Below, piece by piece: positions 5,862-15,535 of a stretch of 64,000 bases of DNA. The stretch is from Nesterenkonia ebinurensis (GTDB lineage: Bacteria > Actinomycetota > Actinomycetes > Actinomycetales > Micrococcaceae): the NCBI RefSeq assembly GCF_008711175.1, contig NZ_VWNF01000011.1:186001-250000 (forward strand), given 5' to 3'. Numbering within the stretch: the stretch's first letter is position 1; each line of letters begins with the position of its first letter. Under the pieces are notes generated by a model. It saw only the letters and a program-made list of their open reading frames with translations. It searched no databases and was not told the DNA's origin. The position numbers and the translations under genes are program-made.

Positions 5862-8663
5862 ATGACCCCCATCCGCCGCCTTCTCAGCCTGATTGCTGTC
5901 CTGCTATTGTCTGCCCTCGCTGTCACCGGAGCCTCCTACTCGGGGCAGGGAGTGTCCGCGCCGTCTGTTCAGGGACATCCGGCAGACCTCGCTTTCCCAC
6001 CGCCTGCGCCGGCGGAGCAGGTACAGGTTCCAGATAGATCTGCTGTGACCATGGTGATCGATCTTTCCGGGTCTATGAGGGGCGACCGGCTGCAGAGCGC
6101 CAAAGATGCGGTGATCGGAGTCCTCACCGACTATGACGGCCGTGCAGCCATCGGAGTATGGGGCTACCCTCTCCTCGGAGGATGCTCCCAGGGGGACTGG
6201 GTGGTCACCCCACCGCGCAATGGAGAGCCTTTGCGGTCCTCGCTGGCATCGGATGTCGCCGCCGTCCAGTCACTGACCGCCTCGGGCAGCACTCCCAGCG
6301 GTGACGCGCTGCGCTCGGCCATCGAAGGAATGGAGGGCCTCGGCTACACCAGCGGCACCGTAGTGCTGGTCTCCGACGGTTTGTCCAACTGTCACTCTCC
6401 CCCGTGCCCGGTTGCCGATGAGTTCGCCAACTCAGACTTCAACATCACCGTGCACACTGTGGGCTACCACCAGAGCGACGCCGGACGCGAAGAGCTGCAA
6501 TGCACCGCTCAGACCACCGGGGGACGTTACCTGGATGCGGAGAGCTCCGAGGAGCTTCGCGACGCATTGGCCGAGCTTGCTCAGGCGGAGGCTGAAATCA
6601 CCCTGGACTACCAGGAACATGTGCCTTCTGGCGGAGCTACCACCATCACCGCCACCGTCCGAAACCCCAACACCTTCCCCCTGGAGGATGTGCGCCTCAA
6701 CCTGGCGTTCCGGGATGCCGGGGAGAATTCACTGTTCCCGCCCGTTCTGCCGCCCACTGTGTCGAAGGGGAACATTCCGCCCGGTGAGTCGGTCACCGCT
6801 TCATGGAGTGTCAGCACCGGCCAGATCCATCAGCAGTACGACGCCGCCCTCCGGGTCACTGCCTACGGCCCAGAGATGTTCAGCTTCGCTGAGGGCCAGT
6901 TCATCGCTATGCCGAATCCCGCCGAGGACGGAGTGCGTCCCGGTACCGTCTCGGAGATTCTTGCCAGTGCCAGCCCTTCCCGGCCCATCGTGGTGGTAGG
7001 CGATTCCTTCTCCTCGGGCGAGGGCTCCGGCCAGTACGGACACCACGACGCAGGTTCTGATACCTATCCTCTCGGTCAGCCCTCGGACGCCTGCCACCGC
7101 AGTCCCCGCACCTATCTGCTTCCTGACTACCGAACAGACCTGGCGGAGGGCCGATTGGTGAGCACCGTTGAGCGGATCATCACCGGTGGTGACGAAGCTC
7201 AGCTGGAGGTCGAGCAGGACAGGATGGAGTTGGAACGCCGATACCGGCTGATGGCCTGCTCCGGTGCACAGACGCGGCATATCCACCACTTGCCCCAAAA
7301 CGAGGACCCGGAGAGCTCGCGGCCCCGCCCGATCGCCGGGAGCACCCAGCTCGCCCAGCTGAGCAGCGCCAGCGGAACCCCGTCTGCAGTGTTCATGACG
7401 ATGGGCGGCAACGATGTCGGCTTCGACGACCTGGTCAAGTGTGTACTCACCGCTCCGCTTGAGCTCACCGGCACCGAACTGCCCTGCCATCTGCTGCTCG
7501 ATCAGGTCCCCGAATCCCTGGCAGGTATCCGTGGGAGCCTGGCGGCGTCCTACCGCGAGGTATGGTGGACGGTCAATAACGAGCAGTCCCTGACGGCCCG
7601 TGATGGCGAGCACGCCCCCGTGGTGGTGCTCCCCTACCCCCAACTACTGCATAACAGCCCCATGATCTGCAGGTTCGACCCTGACAGTATGCTCGGCGGC
7701 TCGACCATCGCTCATCCCGACCGTATCCGCTACGGGAACCAGCTGGTCTATGCGCTCAACGCGGAGGTGCGAGCCGCTGTGGAGATGGTCAGGCAGGAGG
7801 GGCTGGAGGTCTACTATGCAGCGCCTGTTCAGGAGGCGTTCCTGCCGGACAACACCCTCTGCTCAGGCAGCGATACCTATGTGCGGCCGATCAATGTGCC
7901 CGCTGCAGTCGGTGACCAGATAGCAGGCTGGACGGGGCTGGACCGGGTTGGTGAAGCGAGCCAGGACATCCTGCGGTACTTCCGCCCTGAGGCCGACGCG
8001 CTGCGAATCACCCAGGAGGCACAGGAGTTCATCCATCCCAACTACCAGGGGTATCAGAGGATCACCCAGGTGCTGGAGGCCTGGATGGTCAGCGAACCGC
8101 GTATTGATGCCGACCCCACAGGAATCGAGAGCGCCTATTCGCAGAACGAGCAACTGCTCAACCAGATCCGGCTCCGTCCCCTTTTCGACCGATCCTTCAT
8201 CAACCTCGACGACGCGGCAATCGCGGCATGGGAGATCGGTGAAACCGTAGTCGAAGGCACTTCAGCGCAGCTGCGACGCAACGCAGAACTGACCATCCAG
8301 AGGTGGCAGGGGCTTCCAGGCACCCGGGTCTGGGTTGGCCTGAGATCTGAACCGGTCACCCTGGGCACCATGATGACCGATGAGGATGGGGTTGCCAGCG
8401 GTACGTTCTGGATCCCGGAGTGGGTTGAGCCGGGAGACCATACCCTCTACGTCACAGGACTGGATCCGGACGGGGAGTTCCAGCAGCTGGCGATTCCGAT
8501 CCGGGTCACCGACCCGGTGCCGGATTCGGTGCTCTACGCCATGCTCGGGGCAGCAGCAGCTGTGGTCCTAGCGATGGCGATGCTGCTGATCTCTGCGGTG
8601 CGTGCCCTGCGCCGGCGCAGGGCGAAGAAACGTGTTGTCACCCATCGCTCAGCCGCCGGCTGA
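5862..8663 (+). CDS. Secreted membrane-anchored VWA plus SGNH/GDSL hydrolase protein
   Basis: A 933-residue protein with a signal peptide (residues 1-about 26). A von Willebrand A domain follows with the metal site DLSGSM at 67-72 and later ASGSTPSGDALR and VVLVSDGLSNC. A beta-sandwich-like linker of about 150 residues comes next. An SGNH hydrolase domain then starts with the nucleophile block VVVGDSFSSGEGSG (GDS at 380-382), has the GGND block near 515, and ends with the catalytic His in IHPNYQGY near 723. A further adhesin-like domain precedes one C-terminal membrane helix (about 889-912) and a basic tail. It lies four bases after the PASTA gene with GGAG in the overlap region. The enzyme part probably deacylates or hydrolyses an ester outside the cell; VWA may bind a protein or surface ligand. 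Confidence 0.85.
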   Translation: MTPIRRLLSLIAVLLLSALAVTGASYSGQGVSAPSVQGHPADLAFPPPAPAEQVQVPDRSAVTMVIDLSGSMRGDRLQSAKDAVIGVLTDYDGRAAIGVWGYPLLGGCSQGDWVVTPPRNGEPLRSSLASDVAAVQSLTASGSTPSGDALRSAIEGMEGLGYTSGTVVLVSDGLSNCHSPPCPVADEFANSDFNITVHTVGYHQSDAGREELQCTAQTTGGRYLDAESSEELRDALAELAQAEAEITLDYQEHVPSGGATTITATVRNPNTFPLEDVRLNLAFRDAGENSLFPPVLPPTVSKGNIPPGESVTASWSVSTGQIHQQYDAALRVTAYGPEMFSFAEGQFIAMPNPAEDGVRPGTVSEILASASPSRPIVVVGDSFSSGEGSGQYGHHDAGSDTYPLGQPSDACHRSPRTYLLPDYRTDLAEGRLVSTVERIITGGDEAQLEVEQDRMELERRYRLMACSGAQTRHIHHLPQNEDPESSRPRPIAGSTQLAQLSSASGTPSAVFMTMGGNDVGFDDLVKCVLTAPLELTGTELPCHLLLDQVPESLAGIRGSLAASYREVWWTVNNEQSLTARDGEHAPVVVLPYPQLLHNSPMICRFDPDSMLGGSTIAHPDRIRYGNQLVYALNAEVRAAVEMVRQEGLEVYYAAPVQEAFLPDNTLCSGSDTYVRPINVPAAVGDQIAGWTGLDRVGEASQDILRYFRPEADALRITQEAQEFIHPNYQGYQRITQVLEAWMVSEPRIDADPTGIESAYSQNEQLLNQIRLRPLFDRSFINLDDAAIAAWEIGETVVEGTSAQLRRNAELTIQRWQGLPGTRVWVGLRSEPVTLGTMMTDEDGVASGTFWIPEWVEPGDHTLYVTGLDPDGEFQQLAIPIRVTDPVPDSVLYAMLGAAAAVVLAMAMLLISAVRALRRRRAKKRVVTHRSAAG

Positions 8664-8679
8664 CAGGGACGGCAACTGA

Positions 8680-8724
8680 AACGGCGGTGGCTTGCGGGAT
8701 CATACCCCGCAGGCCACCGCCGTT
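8680..8724. terminator. Bidirectional terminator between convergent genes
   Basis: AACGGCGGTGGC at 8680 pairs perfectly with GCCACCGCCGTT ending at 8724. The inner TGCGGG/CCCGCA extends the stem to about 18 pairs with a small loop. It lies between the convergent hydrolase and UPF0182 genes and would serve both. Confidence 0.85.
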
Positions 8725-8736
8725 GACCGTACCGGC

Positions 8737-11700
8737 TCAGTCGTTCAGGGAGTTCTCAAGCTCGAAGAGCTCATCGAGGGTCTCCTCGAACTCCAGCTCC
8801 AGCTGGCGGTAGCGAGCCAGGTCACCTTCAGCGAAGGCTTCGTTGCGCTCAGCCCAGAGCTGGGCCGCCTCGGAACGGAGCTGATCGAGACGCTCCTGAT
8901 CGTCCTCGGCGACGGGGGCGTCGTCGTCATCTTCATCCTCATCGTCCGTGGGGGCGGTAGCCTCCTCGGTCTCGGTGGGTGTCGGTGACGGTTCGGTCTC
9001 CTCGTCGTCCTCGGTGACGCCTTCCACGCCTTCGAGGTCATCCTCGACAGCCTCAGCATCCACACCGGCGCCCTCGACGGCCTCAACACCGGCATCGCCC
9101 TCGAAGACCATGTCCAGGGCCTCCTGCAGGGTGTCACCGTAGCCGACGTCCTCACCGAAGCCGACCAGCACCATGCGCAGCGCCGGATAGGCCGAACCAG
9201 TGGTGGCCTGCACATAGATGGGCTGCACATTGAGAATGCCGCCGCCTGCCGGCAGGGTGATCATATTGCCGCGGTGCACCTCGGAGCCGCCCAGATCGTC
9301 CAGCACGTTGAGCTGCTGGGCGATGGTCTGGTGCGAGTCGAAGTTCGCCTGGGTCTGGCCCGGGCCGGGGATGGAGGTCTGCCGCGGCAGCTCCAGCAGC
9401 CGCAGCCGGCCGTAGTCCTCATGCCGGTCCCCGTCCTGGCCGGTGCCGGCGTCACCCGAGGCGGCCAGGAAGCCGTAGAGCACATTGCGCTGCTGGCCGT
9501 CGGCCTCGGTAGCCGGGATGAAGGTGGAGGTCAGCGAGAAGCTGGGCTCTTCCTGCTCCGGCATCTGCAGGGTCATGTAGTACGGGGGCTGCGGACTGCC
9601 GCCCTCGATGGTGGGATCCTCAGGCACCGACCAGGCATCGTTGCCCTCGTAGAAGGTGCTGGCCTCATCCACGTGGTACTCAGTGAGCAGAGACCGCTGG
9701 ATGCGGAAGAGATCCTCGGGGTAGCGCACGTGCTCCAGCAGCTCAGCACTCATCTCCTCCATCGGCTGGATGGACTCTGGGAAGACCTGCTGCCAGGCCT
9801 GCAGGATCGGATCCTGGTCATCCCAGGCGTAGAGCTCCACGGAGCCGTCATAGGCATCCACGGTGGCCTTGACCGAGTTGCGCATGTAGTTGACCTGCCC
9901 GGTCAGCTGCTGCGGGGCACCCTGGGTGAGCGCATCCACTGTGGCGGACTCCAGCTGCTCCTCTGCGGAGTAGGGGAAGTCGTTGGAGGCGGTGTAGCCT
10001 TCTACGATCCACTTGATCCGCCCGTCCACAATGGCCGGGTAGATGTTCTGGTCCACCTCCAGGTAGGGGGCCACCTTCTCCACACGTTCCCGCGGATGGC
10101 GGTCGTAGAGGATCTGGGATTCCTCGTTGATGTCACCGGAAAGGAAAATCTCCGGTGACTGGAAGTTCAGCGCGTAGATCAGCCGGTTGAACATGTTGCC
10201 CACCGATGGCCCGCCGTCACCGGTGAAGGTGTATTGGGTGTCATCCTGGGTTTCCTCGGCGTTCTCTTCCAGCTCGCCCTCCTCATCCTCGGTGAGCTCC
10301 ACCGCGGGCCGGTCCAGCTCACGCGGCGGGGCACCCTCAGGGGCACCCACAATGGAGTACTGGGGGGTGGATTCGCCGAAGTAGATGCGCGGCTGGTACT
10401 CCTCATCGGAGGCCAGGTCACCCGTGGTGGGGATGCCCTGCAGAGTGAAGTCGGGGCGGCCCTCCGGGGTGACCGTGTTGGCATTGGCCGCCACCAGGCC
10501 GTAGCCGTGGGTGTAGATCAGGTGCTGGTTGACCCAGGAGCCTTCCGGAGCATTGACCTCGCGGGCGGCGATCACCGTATCGTAGCGCTGGCCGTCGATC
10601 TCATAGCGGTCAAAACTCAGCGTGTCAGGGAAGGTGTAGTAGGGCCGGAACTGCTGGAACTGCCGGTAGGCGGCGGACACCAGGTTGGGGTCCAGCAGGC
10701 GGATATTCTCAACATTGGTAGCGTCATTGGAGAGCGCACCCTCCTCGGCCTGCATCGTGGCGGAGTAGCTGATCTTCTCCAGATCATCCAGCCCGTAGGC
10801 GAACCGGGTCAGCTCCATATTCCGCTGAATGTACTCATCCTCCAGGGACTGCTCGGTGGGCCGCACCTGGTATTCCTGGACTAAGAAAGGCACTACTCCG
10901 GTGCCGATGATCGCGGTGACGATCAGCATGGCGGTGCCGATGATCGCAAACCTCCAGCGAGCGGTGATCGCGGTGATCACCAGCACGATGGCCACCAGCA
11001 CTGCGGCAATGGCCAGAATGGTCTGGGCAGGAATCACCGCGTTGACATCGGTGTAGAGGGCACCGGCCCAGTTGCCGCTCTGGTCCTGCAGAGTGGCGTA
11101 GCGGCCCAGGAACCAGCTGGCTCCCTGAAGCAGGATAAACGCGGCTACGGCCACAGCCACATGCCAGCGGGCGGCCTTCTCCACCACGAACTTGCCGCTG
11201 GACTCAATCCGGATAGACCCGAACAGGTAGTGGCAGAGGATGCCTGCGATCCCTGCCACCAGCACCGCGGAGATCAGGAAGCCGTTGACAAAGTTCAAAA
11301 ATGGCAGAGTAAACACGTAGAAGGCGAAGTCCAGGCCGAACTCGGGGTCCTCCTGCCCGAAAGGCTCCTGGTTGAGGAACAGCAGCACCTGCTGCCAGTT
11401 GGCCTGGGCTGCCGTGCCGGCGAACAGACCCATCAGCACCGGCAGGCCGAACATCAGCAGCCGACGCATAGAGGTCAAGGTGGACTGGTAGCGGCTCACC
11501 GACTCGGCCAGCTGTCCCTCGATGTTCTTGGGCCGGGTGCGGAAGGCGAAGAACAGGCTCAGCCACACCAGCAGGCCCATCACCAGGAAGGCCACCGCAA
11601 AGATGGCGCCGCGGGCTAACCACTCAGTCCAGAACACCTCGGAGTACCCCAGCTGGGAGTACCACATGATCTCCGCGTAGAACCCGGAGAATGCCACAAA

Positions 11701-11907
11701 GGCGCCCAGCAGTGCAGCAATGACGATGATGGTGATGATCAGCGCGGAGGGACGACGCCGTCCCCCCTGGCTGCTGCGGCCATCACCGCCTCTGCTGCCC
11801 CCGGAACCACCGGAGTCGGCGTCGTCGTTATTGCTGTTGCCCGGCCCGGAGCCGAAAATCCCTCCGGAGAAGGGGTTCGAATTGCCGAATCCCTGAGAGA
11901 AACTCAA
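8737..11907 (-). CDS. UPF0182 family membrane protein
   Basis: A 1056-residue protein. A Gly/Ser/Asn-rich cytoplasmic start precedes about seven membrane helices in the first 370 residues (for example ALIITIIVIAALLGAFVAFS and AIFAVAFLVMGLLVWLSLFF). A large soluble region of about 500 residues follows with the family's conserved W and Y rich blocks such as GSWVNQHLIYTHGYG. The C-terminal 100 residues are highly acidic and low in complexity (TEDDEETEPSPTPTETEE). Length and layout match UPF0182, whose molecular function is not known. It is followed downstream by the terminator at 8680. In mycobacteria the homologue neighbours the same PDZ-Lon and Zincin_2 genes, so this is conserved core order. 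Confidence 0.93.
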   Translation of the reverse strand: MSFSQGFGNSNPFSGGIFGSGPGNSNNDDADSGGSGGSRGGDGRSSQGGRRRPSALIITIIVIAALLGAFVAFSGFYAEIMWYSQLGYSEVFWTEWLARGAIFAVAFLVMGLLVWLSLFFAFRTRPKNIEGQLAESVSRYQSTLTSMRRLLMFGLPVLMGLFAGTAAQANWQQVLLFLNQEPFGQEDPEFGLDFAFYVFTLPFLNFVNGFLISAVLVAGIAGILCHYLFGSIRIESSGKFVVEKAARWHVAVAVAAFILLQGASWFLGRYATLQDQSGNWAGALYTDVNAVIPAQTILAIAAVLVAIVLVITAITARWRFAIIGTAMLIVTAIIGTGVVPFLVQEYQVRPTEQSLEDEYIQRNMELTRFAYGLDDLEKISYSATMQAEEGALSNDATNVENIRLLDPNLVSAAYRQFQQFRPYYTFPDTLSFDRYEIDGQRYDTVIAAREVNAPEGSWVNQHLIYTHGYGLVAANANTVTPEGRPDFTLQGIPTTGDLASDEEYQPRIYFGESTPQYSIVGAPEGAPPRELDRPAVELTEDEEGELEENAEETQDDTQYTFTGDGGPSVGNMFNRLIYALNFQSPEIFLSGDINEESQILYDRHPRERVEKVAPYLEVDQNIYPAIVDGRIKWIVEGYTASNDFPYSAEEQLESATVDALTQGAPQQLTGQVNYMRNSVKATVDAYDGSVELYAWDDQDPILQAWQQVFPESIQPMEEMSAELLEHVRYPEDLFRIQRSLLTEYHVDEASTFYEGNDAWSVPEDPTIEGGSPQPPYYMTLQMPEQEEPSFSLTSTFIPATEADGQQRNVLYGFLAASGDAGTGQDGDRHEDYGRLRLLELPRQTSIPGPGQTQANFDSHQTIAQQLNVLDDLGGSEVHRGNMITLPAGGGILNVQPIYVQATTGSAYPALRMVLVGFGEDVGYGDTLQEALDMVFEGDAGVEAVEGAGVDAEAVEDDLEGVEGVTEDDEETEPSPTPTETEEATAPTDDEDEDDDDAPVAEDDQERLDQLRSEAAQLWAERNEAFAEGDLARYRQLELEFEETLDELFELENSLND

Positions 11908-11963
11908 AGTCTGTCCTCGTCTCTACACGTTCTGATACTCATCAATGGTGGTGCGGTGAAAAG

Positions 11964-13025
11964 TCACCGACCGCAGGGCTCAAGCCCTGCCAAAAAGTCC
12001 TCATCATTGTCCCTGACCGCCTCGACGATCTCCACCGCCTGGTCCACATCCTCGACGCCGTAGACCTCGATTCCGCCAGGAAGCCTGCCTACCAGCTCAT
12101 CACAGTTCGGCCGTGGTGCCAAGAAATGCTCAGCACCCTCATCACGGGCACCAACAGTTTTCTGCGCCACTCCGCCGATCGGCCCCACGGTACCGTCGGG
12201 GTCCACAGTGCCGGTGCCGGCCCAGTTGACCCCACCGGTGAGCGGGTTCTCAGTCATCGTATCGATCAGCCCCAGAGCGAACATCAGTCCCGCTGAGGGG
12301 CCGCCCACGTCCTCCAGCCGAATATCGGCCTCCACGGGGAAGTCGAACTCCGTGGCCAGCAAGATGCCCACGTAGTACTCCCCGTCGGCCTCCTGGTAGG
12401 TAGGGACCTCGATCTCGACAGGTTCGCCGTCGCGGACCACCGTCAATTCTATCGGTTCACCGGCGGCCTCGTTGACAGCCTGGCGCAGCCCCTCCAGTCC
12501 GGTGACCTCCTCACCTTCGGCGGCGAGCATCTGATCCCCGGGAATGAGGATCTCGTCGGTGCCGGCATCCACGGCCTCCTGAGTGAACTCCATGACCGAG
12601 AGCTCCACCAAGTAGTCCACACCCAGATGGTCCAGGGCAGCAGCCAGTGCCAGCTCCTGGGATGAAGCCATGGCTGCCTGGTTGCGCTGCTGAACCTCCT
12701 CACGTGTAGTGCCGGAAGGGTAGACCAGCTCATGCGGGGTCAGGTCCACGCTCGGTGAGATCCAGCCGCCCAGGGCATCGAAGACCCGTACCGTGGAGGT
12801 GGGCGCGCCGTTGACGTAGACCGTGGTCAGCGAGAGGCTGCCTTCGGTCTGGTAGGTCTCGGTGCCGTGCACGGTGATCACCGGCCAGTCCTGAATCTCC
12901 CCGGTGGTGTCGAACACCGGTCCGGGAGACTCGGTGAGATATGCGCTGGGCAGGCTGAAAGCCGCCAGCCCCATCACCAGAGCCCCGATGCCCGAGGTGA
13001 TCTGGACGTTTCTGCGCAGACTCAC
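11964..13025 (-). CDS. PDZ domain and Lon-type (S16) serine protease, YlbL-like
   Basis: A 353-residue protein with an N-terminal membrane anchor (GIGALVMGLAAFSLPSAYL, about 13-32), a central PDZ region (about 150-210), and a C-terminal Lon proteolytic domain. The catalytic Ser is in GGPSAGLMFAL (about residue 243) and the Lys in GGVAQKTVGA (about 288), the Ser-Lys dyad of family S16. It therefore is likely to cleave substrates outside the membrane. Its ATG overlaps the TGA of the Zincin_2 gene (ATGA), so the two are translationally coupled. This pairing is the same as in mycobacteria (Rv3194c/Rv3195 region). Confidence 0.9.
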   Translation of the reverse strand: MSLRRNVQITSGIGALVMGLAAFSLPSAYLTESPGPVFDTTGEIQDWPVITVHGTETYQTEGSLSLTTVYVNGAPTSTVRVFDALGGWISPSVDLTPHELVYPSGTTREEVQQRNQAAMASSQELALAAALDHLGVDYLVELSVMEFTQEAVDAGTDEILIPGDQMLAAEGEEVTGLEGLRQAVNEAAGEPIELTVVRDGEPVEIEVPTYQEADGEYYVGILLATEFDFPVEADIRLEDVGGPSAGLMFALGLIDTMTENPLTGGVNWAGTGTVDPDGTVGPIGGVAQKTVGARDEGAEHFLAPRPNCDELVGRLPGGIEVYGVEDVDQAVEIVEAVRDNDEDFLAGLEPCGR

Positions 13026-14578
13026 GCCGGCTTCCCGCCGGTACTGTCTCCGCCGGAGCCGGGGCCGTCATAGTCGCCGTCGAGCAGCTTCTTCAGCTCA
13101 TCGTCGATCTTGGCGGCCTCCTCCTGCCGCTGAGCACGGCGGCTGTGGAATCCTGCCGGATCGTCCAGGTCGGCCTCATCGGGCTGCACATCCGGGTGGG
13201 CCCAGACCTCGTCGCGGCCTTCTACGCCGTCAGACTCGCGCAGATGAGCCCACAGAGCGGCGGCATCGCGCAGCCGGCGGGGGCGCAGCTCCAGGCCGAC
13301 TAATGCGGCAAAGGCTGCCTCTGCCGGACCTCCGGTGGCCCGGCGGCGGGCAAAAGTTTCACGCAGCCGGCTGATCGAGGGCAGATGGGCGCCTGCCTGA
13401 GCCACCACGTCGTCGACCCAGCCCTCCACCAGGGCCAAGGTAGTCTCAATGCGGCGCAGTGCCGCCTCCTGCATGGGAGTGCGGTCAGTCTGGAAGAGGC
13501 CTTCGCCGAAGAGATCCTCCATCTCCTGGGGATTGGAAGGGTCGATCTGGCTGGCCGCCTCCTCCACCCGCTCCATGTTGATGTGGATACCGGCGGCGTA
13601 CTGGGCCACTGCGTTGAACAGGTCGTCCTCCAGCCAGGGGGCGCGCAGGAACAGTCGGATGCGGGCGGCCTCCCGCAGGGCCAGGTAGAGCAGGATCTCC
13701 TCGTTCTCTACCTGAAGCCCCTTGCCGAAGGCCTTGATATTGGCCGGCACCAGAGTCATAGCCGTCCCGGCCAGGGGCAGACCGATGTCCGAACCAGAGT
13801 GCACCTCACCGGCCAACTTACCGATCGCCTGGCCGATCTGAGCTCCGAATGCTACCGAGCCCATCCGTTCCATCATCGAGGCCACCTGGGCCCCAGCGTC
13901 TGGAGGCAACATGCCTTTGAGCTCCTCGGGCAGGTGGGCACCGCCGCCCTCCTCCAGCTGCTGGCGCACCACCTGGGCCATGGCCCGACCCACTGATTCA
14001 GCCACCGGGGTGGTCAGTCGCTGCCAGGACTCGAAGGTTCTCTCGATCCACTGCTTGCGGCTGAGACCCTGACCGATAGTGCCGACCGCCTCAAAGGAGG
14101 TGGCTTCGTTGAGCCACATCTCTGCCAATCGGAGGGCGTCGTCTACCTGCTTGGCCTCTGCTGGGGTGACCGCGGCGTCGTCCTCCCCCACTGCGCTGAC
14201 TGCGGCGTTCTTGGTCAGCTCCCAGTTGACGGTCTCATCCCCCTGGTTCTGCATGGCGGAGAACATGGCCTGCACCTGGCCCATGATCTGCTGCATCATG
14301 GCCGGGTCGCCGAAGCCGGGGGGCATCTGGGAGGGATCAAACCCGGGCGGGAAGCCCGGGAAGCCACCTGCGCCGAACGGGCCCTGGCCGGCGTCGTCGT
14401 TATCGTCCTGACCACCCTGGTTCTGCGGATTGCCGGTGAAGCCCATGGAGGGGCCGCGGTTGGGACGGCTCTGCTCATCGGAGGCGGAATCATCTCCGAA
14501 GGCCTCGCCGAAGAGCTTGCGCAGAAATTCCTCCTCGTGGGACTCACTGCGCTCGTTGTCATCGGGCTGATCAGTCAT
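13022..14578 (-). CDS. Zincin_2 / TIGR03624-type putative zinc metalloprotease
   Basis: A 518-residue protein. The first 100 residues are a Gly/Asn/Gln/Pro-rich linker (PGFPPGFDPSQMPPGFGDP), followed by the alpha-helical Zincin_2 region. Hallmark blocks are present: the LALREAARIRLFLRAPWL helix and ETTLALVEGWVDDVV, where the EGW Glu is a presumed metal ligand. In family members I remember, the first block reads EAAH; here the His is Arg, so metal binding may be impaired (inference from memory). ATG 14578 is used because AGGAG lies six bases upstream, rather than the TTG 15 bases earlier. It overlaps the PDZ-Lon gene downstream. Proteolytic activity in this family is predicted, not well shown. 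Confidence 0.85.
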   Translation of the reverse strand: MTDQPDDNERSESHEEEFLRKLFGEAFGDDSASDEQSRPNRGPSMGFTGNPQNQGGQDDNDDAGQGPFGAGGFPGFPPGFDPSQMPPGFGDPAMMQQIMGQVQAMFSAMQNQGDETVNWELTKNAAVSAVGEDDAAVTPAEAKQVDDALRLAEMWLNEATSFEAVGTIGQGLSRKQWIERTFESWQRLTTPVAESVGRAMAQVVRQQLEEGGGAHLPEELKGMLPPDAGAQVASMMERMGSVAFGAQIGQAIGKLAGEVHSGSDIGLPLAGTAMTLVPANIKAFGKGLQVENEEILLYLALREAARIRLFLRAPWLEDDLFNAVAQYAAGIHINMERVEEAASQIDPSNPQEMEDLFGEGLFQTDRTPMQEAALRRIETTLALVEGWVDDVVAQAGAHLPSISRLRETFARRRATGGPAEAAFAALVGLELRPRRLRDAAALWAHLRESDGVEGRDEVWAHPDVQPDEADLDDPAGFHSRRAQRQEEAAKIDDELKKLLDGDYDGPGSGGDSTGGKPA

Positions 14579-14656
14579 GCCTGGCTCCTGCAAGAGGGGA
14601 AAAATCCGTGAATGCCAGGGTAGCCCCAGTTCCTGGGTGTGACCGCCTGCGTTCGC

Positions 14657-15367
14657 TCACAGCCCCACCGGGACAGCTGTGGTGAAACAGGCGCAGTCCT
14701 GGGCTGGCTGCACCGGCTGCGGGGTGATGAGCCCAGTCTCGGCCTGGCACACCAAGGCTGACTCCTGTACGGCGCAGTGCGGGTGTCCGTCGATGAGTAC
14801 GGCTGCCTGCAGGGCGGCAGCTGCGGCGGCACCCAGGACCACCTGGGGATCAGGATCGGGTGCCGAAGGGTTAGCCCGCTCAGCACCCGGCTGATTCTGG
14901 GCTGCCGCGCTGAGCAGCCCCTGCTGCACCAGGCACTCAGGACACAGCGGAGAACCGGGCATCAGCAGTGGTCCGGCCCACCAGCCCTGCGCTGAGGCGA
15001 GGACCGGCAGCACTGCGGAGGATTCCCGCCAGGCTCGCCGGAGTGCTTCGGCCTGGAGTTCTTCGATGCCAGTGACCAGGTGCAGATCTGCTCCGGCCAG
15101 TGCGGAGTCTTCGAAAGCTTCGATGACTGCGGTCTCTGCCGCCTGGCTGCTGAGCCGTTCGGTGACAGCCTCGGCCCGGGGCCTGCCCAGGTCGATGGTC
15201 CGGAATTCGGGATCAACTGGGAGCACCGGTCGGGAGTCGCGCAGGATGAGGGTCCCGATGCTCAGCTGAGCCAGCAGTTCGGCCAGCTGGATACCGAGCC
15301 CATCTAATCCCTCCACCGCTACAGTGGCGACTCTGCGCCGGGCGATCCGCAGTGATTGGCTAATCAT
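14657..15367 (-). CDS. Degenerate ThiF/E1-like protein
   Basis: A 236-residue protein resembling the ThiF/HesA/MoeB nucleotide-binding fold. The Rossmann start is ATVAVEGLDGLGIQLAELLA, followed by TLILRDSRPV. The classical GxGxxG is altered to GLDGLG and no clear adenylation Arg/Lys pair is visible. The C-terminal half has a Cys pair in CPEC and another in CACF, the positions of the structural zinc in E1-like enzymes. So it may be a non-catalytic relative or a peptide-binding scaffold. ATG 15367 has AAGGAG six bases upstream; a longer frame overlapping the divergent metallopeptidase gene is rejected. It lies 78 bases before the Zincin_2 gene on the same strand. Confidence 0.7.
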   Translation of the reverse strand: MISQSLRIARRRVATVAVEGLDGLGIQLAELLAQLSIGTLILRDSRPVLPVDPEFRTIDLGRPRAEAVTERLSSQAAETAVIEAFEDSALAGADLHLVTGIEELQAEALRRAWRESSAVLPVLASAQGWWAGPLLMPGSPLCPECLVQQGLLSAAAQNQPGAERANPSAPDPDPQVVLGAAAAAALQAAVLIDGHPHCAVQESALVCQAETGLITPQPVQPAQDCACFTTAVPVGL

Positions 15368-15535
15368 AGTAAACTCCTTGCAATTTGATTGTGTTTGACT
15401 CCTTTTATTATTGCTTACGACGGCGCCTGGTCCTCTGGGTTTTCCACAGGAACGGCACTCTTGCCTCTTTTCCACCCACTGCTTTCGACCGCCGGTGCTG
15501 CAGGCCTCCTCCAGGCTGGGACTAAGCTGAGGCGC

